This document shows, piece after piece, positions 25,241-33,200 of a stretch of 64,000 nucleotides of DNA. Source of the stretch: Intestinibacillus sp964580155 (GTDB taxonomy: Bacteria > Bacillota > Clostridia > Oscillospirales > Butyricicoccaceae); contig CAZOJP010000002.1 of assembly GCA_964580155.1 (NCBI GenBank), positions 1 to 64,000 of the forward strand. Reading direction: 5' to 3'. The position numbers and the translations under genes are program-made. The notes below the pieces were generated by a model. It was given only the letters and a program-made list of their open reading frames with translations. It made no database searches and had not been told where the DNA came from. The first letter of the stretch is position 1, and every line of letters begins with the position of its first letter.

Positions 25241-25834
25241 ATGAAGCGAAAGGTTCATTTTTTTACGATCGGTGTGATATGGAATACGCCGGTGTTTCTG
25301 TTCTTGACGGTGCTCTTTGTGTGCGGTGTGATCGCAGGCGGCTTCACGGGGCTGCTCGGCAGGGATGGCGATGCGGTCAGCCGGCTCGCGGCCCATCTCG
25401 TGCGCGCGGCACAGACGGAGCCGGACGTACGGCAGGTGCTCGGTGCGCTCGGCGGCACGGTCGGCTGGCTCGCGCTCGCGGTGCTGGGCGGACTGCTGCC
25501 GCCGCCGAGTCTGTTCATCGGTGCGGCGGTCGCGGCGCGCGGCTTCTCTCTGGCGTTTACGGTCGCGTCGATGGTCGCGCAGCTCGGCATGCGCGGGCTG
25601 TGGCTGTCCCTCGCCGCGACGGGGGCGGCAGCAGTCCTCACGGTGCCGTGCCTGCTCATCGTTGCGGCTGCGGCCTATCTGGCGGTCTGTGAGGCCCCGC
25701 GAGGGCAGAAATTCGGCTATTTTTACGCGCTCAGGCGCTATCGCGGTGCGCTTGCGGCGTGTCTTGCGCTCAGCGTTGCCGCGGCGGTGCTGCGGGTCGT
25801 GCTCGCGCCGCTTGTCCTGCGGCTGCTCGCGTGA
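25241..25834 (+). CDS. spoIIM: Stage II sporulation protein M (SpoIIM)
   Basis: Polytopic membrane protein of 197 residues with about five helices. Compared from memory with B. subtilis SpoIIM, the VLFVCGVIAGG segment near 24-34 and the block from ARGFSLAFTVASMVAQLGMRG to LWLSL align in order and spacing, although sequence identity is modest. SpoIIM works with SpoIID and SpoIIP in peptidoglycan remodelling during engulfment. GGGGAGGTG precedes the ATG. Single-gene unit between a terminator and the speD promoter. Confidence 0.7.
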   Translation: MKRKVHFFTIGVIWNTPVFLFLTVLFVCGVIAGGFTGLLGRDGDAVSRLAAHLVRAAQTEPDVRQVLGALGGTVGWLALAVLGGLLPPPSLFIGAAVAARGFSLAFTVASMVAQLGMRGLWLSLAATGAAAVLTVPCLLIVAAAAYLAVCEAPRGQKFGYFYALRRYRGALAACLALSVAAAVLRVVLAPLVLRLLA

Positions 25835-25864
25835 AAAACCCTTCATAAAACTGCGCAGTTTCCA

Positions 25865-25893
25865 TTGACAAAACCACATAAACCATGTAATCT
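25865..25893 (+). promoter_or_regulatory. Promoter of the polyamine operon
   Basis: Perfect TTGACA and TAATCT with 17 bp between. The transcript would start near 25900, giving a 5' leader of about 125 nt before speD. Confidence 0.65.
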
Positions 25894-25920
25894 TGACTTT
25901 AATATCAGAATAGAAAACGT

Positions 25921-25988
25921 GCGCCCGAAGGGGCGCGCGCTGCTTGTGGGCCCCCGTTTGACGGGGGAAGGGAAGGGGCTTGCGCCCC
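25921..25988 (+). promoter_or_regulatory. GC-rich structured leader of speD
   Basis: Three hairpins in a row: GCGCCC-GAAG-GGGCGC (25921-25936), CCCCCG-TTTGA-CGGGGG (25951-25967) and GGGGC-TTGC-GCCCC (25975-25988). None has a T-tail. The segment between promoter and ribosome-binding site does not match any riboswitch I recognise. It could control translation or be a degenerate intergenic repeat. Confidence 0.5.
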
Positions 25989-26025
25989 GCCGGGATGATG
26001 ATTGGAATGGAGGAAACCGAAGAAA

Positions 26026-26835
26026 TTGGAAGATAAACTGCGCCTTTACGGTTTCAATAATTTGACCAAGACGCTCAGCTTCAACATCTATGATGTGTGC
26101 TATGCCAAGAGCGAGCGAGAACAGAAGGACTACATCGCTTACATCGACGAGCAGTACAACTCTGAACGTCTGACAAACATTCTGTGCAAGGTCACAGAGA
26201 TCATCGGCGCGCATATACTCAATATCAGCAAGCAGGACTACGATCCGCAGGGGGCGTCGGTCACCATTTTGCTCACCGAGAAGGCGCTGCCCATCGAAAT
26301 GATTGACAAATCGTGCAATCATGGCGAAATTGACATTCTTGCGACGCGGGATACGGTCGTCGGGCATCTCGACAAGAGCCATATCACGGTGCACACCTAT
26401 CCGGAATACCATCCGGATAACGCAATCGCGACCTTTCGCGTCGACATCGACGTCGCGACCTGCGGACAGGTTTCCCCGCTGAACGCGCTCAATTACCTGA
26501 TCGGCTCGTTCGATTCGGACATCATCACGGCGGATTACCGCGTGCGCGGCTTCACGCGCGACGTGAGCGGGCGCAAGCTGTTTCGCGACCACGATATTGC
26601 CTCCATACAAAACTATATCGACGACAAGACGCTGCAGCGCTACGACGCAATCGACGTCAACGTCTATCAGTCGAATATTTTCCACACCAAGCTCCTCATT
26701 AAGGAGATCGACTTGCAAAACTATCTGTTCAACACCGATGTGTACGAGATCAGCCCCAAGCGCCGTTTGGAGATTTCCGAGAGTCTGCGCCGCGAAATGA
26801 TTGAAATTTTCAGCGGCATGAACATCTACAAATGA
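26026..26835 (+). CDS. speD: S-adenosylmethionine decarboxylase proenzyme (E. coli type)
   Basis: Makes decarboxylated SAM, the aminopropyl donor for spermidine. 269 residues, close to the 264 of E. coli SpeD and clearly that class rather than the short Bacillus SpeH. YGFNNLTKTLSF and RVRGFTRDVSG match the enterobacterial sequence as I recall it. Self-cleavage before Ser118 in HLDKSHITVHTYPE would create the pyruvoyl cofactor. I chose the TTG at 26026, 12 bp after GGAGG (26009-26013). A TTG at 26002 overlaps that site. First gene of speD-speA-speE-speB. Confidence 0.95.
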   Translation: MEDKLRLYGFNNLTKTLSFNIYDVCYAKSEREQKDYIAYIDEQYNSERLTNILCKVTEIIGAHILNISKQDYDPQGASVTILLTEKALPIEMIDKSCNHGEIDILATRDTVVGHLDKSHITVHTYPEYHPDNAIATFRVDIDVATCGQVSPLNALNYLIGSFDSDIITADYRVRGFTRDVSGRKLFRDHDIASIQNYIDDKTLQRYDAIDVNVYQSNIFHTKLLIKEIDLQNYLFNTDVYEISPKRRLEISESLRREMIEIFSGMNIYK

Positions 26836-26870
26836 GGGCGCTCACAAGCAGTAAAGGACGATGCAGCACA

Positions 26871-28322
26871 ATGAACCATTCACAAAACCGGGCACCGATC
26901 GTGGACGCGCTCAAGCGCTTCGAGCGCATGCGCGTCGTGCCGTTCGATGTGCCGGGACACAAGCGCGGACGCGGCAACCGCGAGCTGACAGATTTTCTCG
27001 GCGAGAAATGCCTGTCGGTGGACGTGAACTCCATGAAGCCGCTGGACAACCTGTGCCATCCGGTCTCGGTCATCCGCGAGGGTGAAGAGCTGGCGGCGCA
27101 GGCTTTCGGCGCGGCGCACGCGTTTTTCATGGTCGGCGGCACGACCGCTTCGGTGCAGACGATGGTGCTGTCCGTATGCGGCAGAGGCGACAAGATCATC
27201 ATGCCGCGCAACGTGCACCGCAGCGCCATCAACGCGCTTGTGCTGTCGGGCGCGGTGCCGGTTTATGTCAATCCGGGCACGAGCCGCCGGCTCGGCATCC
27301 CGCTCGGCATGACGGTCGCGGATGTGGAGCGCGCAATCCGCGACAATCCGGACGCCAAGGCGGTGCTCATCAACAACCCGACCTATTACGGCGTATGCTC
27401 CGACCTGCGCACGATTTGCGATCTGGCGCACGCGCATGGGATGAAGGTGCTCGTTGACGAGGCGCACGGCACGCATTTTTACTTCGGCGAGGGCCTGCCG
27501 CCCTCGGGCATGGCGGTCGGCGCGGATATGGCGGCGCTCAGCATGCACAAATCGGGCGGCAGCCTGACACAAAGCTCCTTTTTGCTCATCGGCCCGTCGA
27601 TGGACGAGGGGCATGTCCGCCAGATTATCAACCTGACACAAACAACGAGCGGCTCCTATCTGCTGATGAGCTCGCTCGATTTGTCGCGCCGCAACCTTGC
27701 CCTGCATGGCAAGGAGGTGTTTCGCCGCGTGTGCGAAATGTCGCAGTATGCGCGCGAGGAGATCAACAAAATCGGCGGCTACTATGCCTTCGGCGAGGAA
27801 TGTGTGGACGGCGACGCGTTTTTTGCGTTCGACACCACCAAATTATCCATTCACACCCGCGACATCGGTCTGGCCGGCATCGAGGTCTACGATTTTCTGC
27901 GCGATGAATACGACATCCAGATTGAGTTCGGCGACATCGGCAACATCCTGGCGTATGTATCGGTCGGTGACCGCGAAAAGGATCTCGAACGGCTCATCGC
28001 CGCACTTGCCGAGATTCGCCGGCTGCATGCGGGCAGTCCGGTCGGCATGCTGGATCACGAATACATCGATCCGCAGGTGGAGCTGCCGCCGCAGGAGGCG
28101 TTCTACGCCGATAAGGTTTCCTTGCCCATCGGGGAGAGCGAGGGATATATTTGCAGCGAATTTGTCATGTGCTATCCGCCCGGCATCCCGATTCTCGCGC
28201 CCGGCGAACGCATCACCCGGGAAATTCTCGACTACATCGCATACGCGAAGGAAAAGGGCTGCTTCATGACCGGCACGCAGGACGTCAACATTGAACGCAT
28301 TAACGTAATCAAAGGAGCGTAA
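26871..28322 (+). CDS. speA: Arginine decarboxylase (PLP-dependent, Orn/Lys/Arg decarboxylase family)
   Basis: Turns arginine into agmatine. 483 residues, the length of Bacillus SpeA/YaaO. Seen: VPFDVPGHKRGRG at the start, FMVGGTTASVQTM, the DEAHGTHF cofactor segment, and the PLP-binding Lys near 227 in SMHKSGGSLTQSS. The substrate could be lysine or ornithine by sequence alone; agmatinase in the same operon argues for arginine. The ATG at 26871 has AAAGGA 12 bp upstream; an ATG at 26832 overlapping the speD stop is possible but has no such site. Confidence 0.9.
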   Translation: MNHSQNRAPIVDALKRFERMRVVPFDVPGHKRGRGNRELTDFLGEKCLSVDVNSMKPLDNLCHPVSVIREGEELAAQAFGAAHAFFMVGGTTASVQTMVLSVCGRGDKIIMPRNVHRSAINALVLSGAVPVYVNPGTSRRLGIPLGMTVADVERAIRDNPDAKAVLINNPTYYGVCSDLRTICDLAHAHGMKVLVDEAHGTHFYFGEGLPPSGMAVGADMAALSMHKSGGSLTQSSFLLIGPSMDEGHVRQIINLTQTTSGSYLLMSSLDLSRRNLALHGKEVFRRVCEMSQYAREEINKIGGYYAFGEECVDGDAFFAFDTTKLSIHTRDIGLAGIEVYDFLRDEYDIQIEFGDIGNILAYVSVGDREKDLERLIAALAEIRRLHAGSPVGMLDHEYIDPQVELPPQEAFYADKVSLPIGESEGYICSEFVMCYPPGIPILAPGERITREILDYIAYAKEKGCFMTGTQDVNIERINVIKGA

Positions 28323-28323
28323 C

Positions 28324-29178
28324 ATGGATCTTTGGTTTACCGAGGCGCACACGCCGCACGTGCGTTTCTCCATCAAGGTGGACAAGCAGCTGTACTCCGC
28401 GCAGAGCGACTTTCAGCGCATTGACATCTTCGAAAGCGTGGAATTTGGACGTTTTCTTGCGCTGGACGGCTATATGATGCTGACCGAGCGCGATGAGTTC
28501 ATCTATCACGACATGATTGTGCATGTGCCGATGGCGGTCGGAAAAAATATCCGCAAGGTGCTTGTCATCGGCGCGGGCGACGGCGGCGCAATCCGCGAGC
28601 TGGTGCGTTATCCGGACATCGAGCGCATCGACATGGTCGAAATTGACGAAATGGTCGTCGAGGCGTGTCGCGAATACCTGCCGCAGACCGCGGGATTTTT
28701 CGACGATCCGCGCGTGCACCTGTACTTTGAGGACGGGCTCAAATTCGTGCGCCGTCCGCAGAATGAATACGACCTCATCATCGTGGACTCGACCGATCCG
28801 TTCGGCCCGGGCGAGGGACTGTTCACGCGTGAATTTTACGGAAACTGCTACAAGGCGCTGGGCGAGGACGGCATCCTCGTCAACCAGCACGAGAGCCCGT
28901 ATTACGACAACGACGCGCTCGCATGCCAGCGTGCGCACCGGCGTATTACGGAGTGCTTTCCGCTGTGCAGCGTGTATCAGGCGCACATTCCGACCTATCC
29001 GTCGGGGCATTGGCTGTTTGGCTTTGCCTCGAAGAAATACGATCCCGTCGCCGACCTTGACGCGACGGGCTGGAACGCGCGCGGGCTCCAAACGCGCTAT
29101 TACAACACCGATTTACACGTCGGCGCGTTTCAGCTGCCAAACTATGTAAGGGAGCTTTTGGACAGTGCTTATGAATAA
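28324..29178 (+). CDS. speE: Spermidine synthase
   Basis: Transfers aminopropyl from decarboxylated SAM to putrescine. 284 residues. GAGDGG (83-88) binds the decarboxylated SAM, and DSTDPFGPGEGLF holds the catalytic Asp. LALDGYMMLTERDEFIYHDM is the family signature before it. It starts 1 bp after the speA stop and overlaps speB by 14 bp, so translation of the operon is tightly coupled. Confidence 0.96.
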   Translation: MDLWFTEAHTPHVRFSIKVDKQLYSAQSDFQRIDIFESVEFGRFLALDGYMMLTERDEFIYHDMIVHVPMAVGKNIRKVLVIGAGDGGAIRELVRYPDIERIDMVEIDEMVVEACREYLPQTAGFFDDPRVHLYFEDGLKFVRRPQNEYDLIIVDSTDPFGPGEGLFTREFYGNCYKALGEDGILVNQHESPYYDNDALACQRAHRRITECFPLCSVYQAHIPTYPSGHWLFGFASKKYDPVADLDATGWNARGLQTRYYNTDLHVGAFQLPNYVRELLDSAYE

Positions 29179-30019
29179 AAACATCCAAACCTTTCTCGGC
29201 TGCGGCAACAGCTATGCGGAGAGCCGCCTGGTGATTTTCGGCGCGCCGTTTGACGGCACGACCTCTTACCGTCCGGGCACGCGCATGGCATCGCGCACCA
29301 TGCGCGCGGAGTCCTACGGACTGGAGACCTACAGCCCCTATCAGGACAAGGATCTGGAGGATTACGCGGTATTTGACGGCGGAGACCTGGATTTGTGCTT
29401 CGGCAACACCGAGCGCGTGCTCGGCGATATTGAGGACTTTACGGCGCGCGTGCTGGCGGACGGCAAGACACCGGTTATGATCGGCGGCGAGCACCTCGTC
29501 ACGCTGGGCGCGCTGCGCGCCGCGGTCAAGACCCATCCCGATCTGCGCATTGTGCACTTTGACGCGCACACCGACCTGCGCGACGAATATCTCGGGGAAT
29601 CGCTGTCGCATGCCGCGGTCATTCGCCGCGCGTGGGAGCTTGTCGGGGACGACCGCATCTGGCAGTTTGGCATCCGCTCGGGCGAGCGGGCGGAGTTTGT
29701 CTGGGCGAAGAGCCACACGCACCTGACCAAGTTCACGTTTGACGGTCTGGAGCAGGCGATTGACGCGCTCAAGGGGCATCCGGTCTATTTTACAATCGAC
29801 CTCGATGTGCTGGACCCGTCAATTTTCCCCGGCACGGGCACCCCGGAAGCGGGCGGTGTGGGCTTTAGCGCGCTGCTCGATGCGCTGATCAAAGTCGCAT
29901 CGCGCTGCCGCATCATCGGCTGTGATGTAAACGAGCTGTCTCCGGTCTATGACCAGAGCGGTGTGTCAACCGCGGTTGCGTGCAAGGTGCTGCGCGAATT
30001 ACTGCTTGCGCAGCTCTGA
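29165..30019 (+). CDS. speB: Agmatinase
   Basis: Hydrolyses agmatine to putrescine and urea. 284 residues of the ureohydrolase family with all manganese motifs: GGEH, HFDAHTDLRD and DLDVLDPS. The GTG at 29165 lies 10 bp after GGGAG inside the end of speE; an ATG two codons on (29171) is an alternative start. Together with SpeA it gives the agmatine route to putrescine, so ornithine decarboxylase is not needed. Confidence 0.95.
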   Translation: MLMNKNIQTFLGCGNSYAESRLVIFGAPFDGTTSYRPGTRMASRTMRAESYGLETYSPYQDKDLEDYAVFDGGDLDLCFGNTERVLGDIEDFTARVLADGKTPVMIGGEHLVTLGALRAAVKTHPDLRIVHFDAHTDLRDEYLGESLSHAAVIRRAWELVGDDRIWQFGIRSGERAEFVWAKSHTHLTKFTFDGLEQAIDALKGHPVYFTIDLDVLDPSIFPGTGTPEAGGVGFSALLDALIKVASRCRIIGCDVNELSPVYDQSGVSTAVACKVLRELLLAQL

Positions 30020-30040
30020 CGCAAGTGCAAAAAACAAGGG

Positions 30041-30074
30041 TCTGCCGTCTGTGCGTACAGGCGGCAGATTTTTT
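30041..30074 (+). terminator. Terminator of the polyamine operon
   Basis: An 11-bp stem (30041-30051 with 30058-30068) with a T6 tail. Confidence 0.88.
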
Positions 30075-30080
30075 GCGCAA

Positions 30081-30140
30081 AAACACCCCCAACATCCGCC
30101 GCGGTAAATGCCGCCGGTGTGTTGGGGGTGTTTGTTTTTG
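30081..30140. terminator. Terminator of lgt-folD, possibly bidirectional
   Basis: AAACACCCCCAACA (30081-30094) pairs with 30120-30133; the loop holds a further GC-rich hairpin. T-runs follow on both strands. It lies 10 bp past the folD stop. Confidence 0.8.
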
Positions 30141-30149
30141 AGGGAAGGG

Positions 30150-31007
30150 TTACTCCGCGATGCCGTGCTGGAGCTTTGCCGCTTTGAGCGTGTTCTTCAT
30201 CAGCATCGTAATCGTCATCGGGCCGACACCGCCCGGCACAGGCGTCATATAGCCTGCCTTGTCCAGAACCGCGGGATCGACGTCACCGCACACCTTGCCC
30301 TCGGCATTGCGGTTCATGCCCACATCAATGACGGTCGCGCCGTCCTTGACCATGTCGGGTGTGACAAAGGCTGCCTTGCCGACCGCCGCGACCAGAATAT
30401 CCGCGCGGCGGCAGACCTGCGCGAGGTCCTTTGTGCGGCTGTGGCAGACGGTCACCGTGCCGTGGCGGTGCAGCAGCAGCATGCTCATGGGCTTGCCCAC
30501 AATGTTGGAGCGGCCGATGACAACGCAGTCCTTGCCCTTCGGGTCGATGCCGTATTCGTCAAGCAGCTCCATCACACCTGCGGGCGTGCAGGGCAAAAAG
30601 TCAAAATTGCCGATCATGATTTTGCCGACGTTGACCGGATGAAAGGCATCGACGTCCTTTCGCGGATCGATCGCCGCAATGACCGCTTCCTCGCTGATGT
30701 GCGCGGGCACGGGCATCTGGCACAAAATGCCCGAGATCGCCGGGCTGGCGTTGAGCTGCTCAATCAGGCCGAGCAGCTGCTCCTGCGAGGTTTCCGCAGG
30801 CAGCGCATATTTTTCGCTGTAAAAGCCGCATTCCTCGCACGCTTTTTCCTTGTTGCGCACATAAATTTGGCTTGCAGGATCCTCCCCCACGATGATGACC
30901 GCAAGACCGGGCGTGATGCCGCGCGCCTTGAGCGTTTCGGTTTCTGCGAGGATGCTGCAACGCACCTTTGCGGAGAGTGCCTTGCCGTCCATCTTGATCG
31001 CGCTCAT
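30150..31007 (-). CDS. folD: Methylenetetrahydrofolate dehydrogenase/methenyl cyclohydrolase
   Basis: Bifunctional enzyme of one-carbon metabolism, 285 residues. The catalytic Lys is K53 in YVRNKEKAC, followed by the QMPVPAHI substrate loop and the NADP-binding GRSNIVGKPMS and the C-terminal TPVPGGVGPMTITML. The reading frame extends far upstream through lgt; the ATG at 31007 with AGGAGG before it is the start, and it overlaps the lgt stop by 4 bp. Confidence 0.96.
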   Translation of the reverse strand: MSAIKMDGKALSAKVRCSILAETETLKARGITPGLAVIIVGEDPASQIYVRNKEKACEECGFYSEKYALPAETSQEQLLGLIEQLNASPAISGILCQMPVPAHISEEAVIAAIDPRKDVDAFHPVNVGKIMIGNFDFLPCTPAGVMELLDEYGIDPKGKDCVVIGRSNIVGKPMSMLLLHRHGTVTVCHSRTKDLAQVCRRADILVAAVGKAAFVTPDMVKDGATVIDVGMNRNAEGKVCGDVDPAVLDKAGYMTPVPGGVGPMTITMLMKNTLKAAKLQHGIAE

Positions 31008-31915
31008 GTATGCTCCTCCTCGTTGTCCGTGTGTGTGGTGGTGGGTGCCGTGCTTGCGGGCTGCGCCGGGGCTGCAAAGTCGGCGGCTGCGGACTTTTGC
31101 GGCGGCACCGCAATCTCTGTCGGCACCGCGAACACAGGATGCGCGCGCCGGCCGCGCACGATCAGCGCGAGCGCGATGAGAAAGGTGACCGCCGCGAGCA
31201 GCTGCGATACGCGCAGGTCGGTGCCGCCGAGGTATAGGCTGTCCGTGCGCAGGCACTCAATGAACATGCGCCCAAAGCCGTACCATGCGAGATAGCCCAA
31301 AAAGATTTCACCCGAAAAACGACGCTTTTTCGCCCAAAAGTGCAGTACGAAAAATCCGATGAAATTCCAGGCGGATTCGTAGAAAAAGGTCGGATGCACG
31401 CCCGGCGCACCGTCAATCATCATGCGCCACGGCAGATCGGTCGGGCCGCCGTGCGCTTCGGCATTGACAAAGTTGCCCCATCGGCCGATGCACTGCCCGA
31501 TGAGCAGGCCGCGCGCGGCGAGATCGCCCATGTCGGGAATGTTCAGATGCTTGCGCTTGCCGTATATAACGACCGTGAGCACCGCGCCGATGATGCCGCC
31601 GTAAATCGCAAGGCCGCCGTGCCAGATTTTAAAAATCTCGCTCAAGTTGTCCTTGTAGCTGTCCCAGCTGAACACGACGTAATAAAGGCGCGCACACACG
31701 ATGCTGAGCGGCACGCCAAGCAGCACCGCATCGAACACGTTGTCCTGCGTGAGATCATACTGCTTCGTGTGGTGCGAAACATACCACGCCGCAAGGAGAA
31801 AACCCGCGCAGATGATGATACCATACCAAAAGATGTCTTTTCCGAACAGATTGAACGCGACGCTGTGCAGGGTGAGCCGTATGCCCAGCCCGGGGAATTC
31901 GATTATATGCTCCAT
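31004..31915 (-). CDS. lgt: Prolipoprotein diacylglyceryl transferase
   Basis: Attaches diacylglycerol to the lipobox Cys of lipoproteins, such as the sugar-binding protein at 49491. 303 residues, about seven membrane helices. The Lgt signature GRWGNFVNAEAHGG with the preceding GGLAIYGG is intact, as is FYES. The last 40 or so residues are an unusual Ala/Pro/Thr-rich tail ending NEEEHT, likely cytoplasmic and not part of the catalytic core. Confidence 0.94.
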   Translation of the reverse strand: MEHIIEFPGLGIRLTLHSVAFNLFGKDIFWYGIIICAGFLLAAWYVSHHTKQYDLTQDNVFDAVLLGVPLSIVCARLYYVVFSWDSYKDNLSEIFKIWHGGLAIYGGIIGAVLTVVIYGKRKHLNIPDMGDLAARGLLIGQCIGRWGNFVNAEAHGGPTDLPWRMMIDGAPGVHPTFFYESAWNFIGFFVLHFWAKKRRFSGEIFLGYLAWYGFGRMFIECLRTDSLYLGGTDLRVSQLLAAVTFLIALALIVRGRRAHPVFAVPTEIAVPPQKSAAADFAAPAQPASTAPTTTHTDNEEEHT

Positions 31916-31931
31916 CGGTGTCGCCCTCCGC

Positions 31932-33200
31932 TTACGAAAGCGGCTCGACGACCGAGAGCGTCGCGCGGTTGGGACGCGCCCAGCGTGCGAGCATCTCCTG
32001 TACGTCGCGTGCGGTCAGCTCGTCAAAAACGGCGGGGAAGTTGAGCGCTTCTTCGTGGCCGAAGGCCGCCTCCACCTGCATGCGCGCAAAGTCGTCCGGC
32101 TCGTCGAGTGCGCGCACCATCATGCCGTAGCGCGCGTTGCGCACGCGCTCAAACAGCGCGGGATCGATGCCGCGCTGCGCAAGCGCCGCCGCCTCCTCCA
32201 GCACCGCCTCGCGCACCGCGTCCGGATCACGGCTCTCGCCGCCGACCACCACGCAGGCCGCCTGCGGGAATAGATCATACTCCGCGCCAAAGCGCGCATT
32301 GATGAGACGCTCCTCGTACAGCCGCGCATACAGCGGCGAGGTCTTGCCGCACAGCACTGTGGCGGCGATGTCGCCCAGAATGCTGCGGCGCATGCGGCTT
32401 TCCTTTTCCGCGAGCGGATCGTCCTTGACACCGAGCATAAAGGTCGGCAGGGACACCTCCATGCGGCGCGAGATCGCGGCGCGCGCGGTTGCGGGACGGC
32501 GGCTGCCGTAGTGCCGCTGCCCGATCTTTTCGCTTTTCGCGGGGGAAAGCTCGGCTGCCATCGCGCAGATGGTGTCAAAATCCGCATTGCCGACCACGGT
32601 CAGCACCATGTTGCACGGGCTGTAAAATGCGCGGTGGCAGGTGTACAGGGTTTCCTTCGTGATGTGGCTGATGCTCTCGACGCTGCCCGCAATCGAGCGG
32701 CGCACCGGATGATCGCGATACAGTCCCTCGAACATGCCGACCATCGCCTGCCAGCCCGGCGTATCATCCATCATGCCGATTTCCTGGCCGATGATGCCCT
32801 TTTCCTTTTCGACGTTTTCGTCGGTGAAGTAGGGCGTGTACACAAAGCGCAGCAGGATCTCCAGATTTTCCTCGAAGCGATCGGTGCAGGTAAAGTGGTA
32901 GGCGGTCATCACATGGCTTGTAAAGGCATTCGGAGAGGCGCCCGTTGCCGCAAACTTTTGCAGCGCGTTGCCGTCCTCGTCCTCGAACATCTTGTGCTCG
33001 AGAAAATGCGCGACGCCGGTCGGGGTGTCATAGCGCTTGCCCTCGAGCGTGAAGCTTTCGTCGACCGAACCGAAGTTTGTCGCGAGCATGGCAAAGGTCT
33101 TGGAAAATCCGGGCTTCGGATAGTAGTAAATGCGCAGACCGTTCGGGAGCGTTACGGAAAACTGGGTTTCCCCAAGCGCCATAAAGTGTTTTTCGGTCAT
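31932..33200 (-). CDS. M16 family metallopeptidase, catalytic subunit (YmfH-like)
   Basis: 422 residues. The inverted zinc motif HFLEH (65-69) and the downstream Glu in EKEKGIIGQEI make this a complete M16 catalytic half. The C-terminal half is the second M16 beta-lactamase-fold-like domain. It overlaps by 4 bp with an M16-like gene upstream that lacks the motif; the two likely form a heterodimer. In B. subtilis the homologues ymfF-ymfH lie together; the substrate is unknown. Confidence 0.9.
   Translation of the reverse strand: MTEKHFMALGETQFSVTLPNGLRIYYYPKPGFSKTFAMLATNFGSVDESFTLEGKRYDTPTGVAHFLEHKMFEDEDGNALQKFAATGASPNAFTSHVMTAYHFTCTDRFEENLEILLRFVYTPYFTDENVEKEKGIIGQEIGMMDDTPGWQAMVGMFEGLYRDHPVRRSIAGSVESISHITKETLYTCHRAFYSPCNMVLTVVGNADFDTICAMAAELSPAKSEKIGQRHYGSRRPATARAAISRRMEVSLPTFMLGVKDDPLAEKESRMRRSILGDIAATVLCGKTSPLYARLYEERLINARFGAEYDLFPQAACVVVGGESRDPDAVREAVLEEAAALAQRGIDPALFERVRNARYGMMVRALDEPDDFARMQVEAAFGHEEALNFPAVFDELTARDVQEMLARWARPNRATLSVVEPLS

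Noticed and set aside
25945..25980. G-quadruplex in the speD leader
   Set aside because: Only three closely spaced G-runs are present and the runs pair better in hairpins; kept only as a remark under the leader finding.
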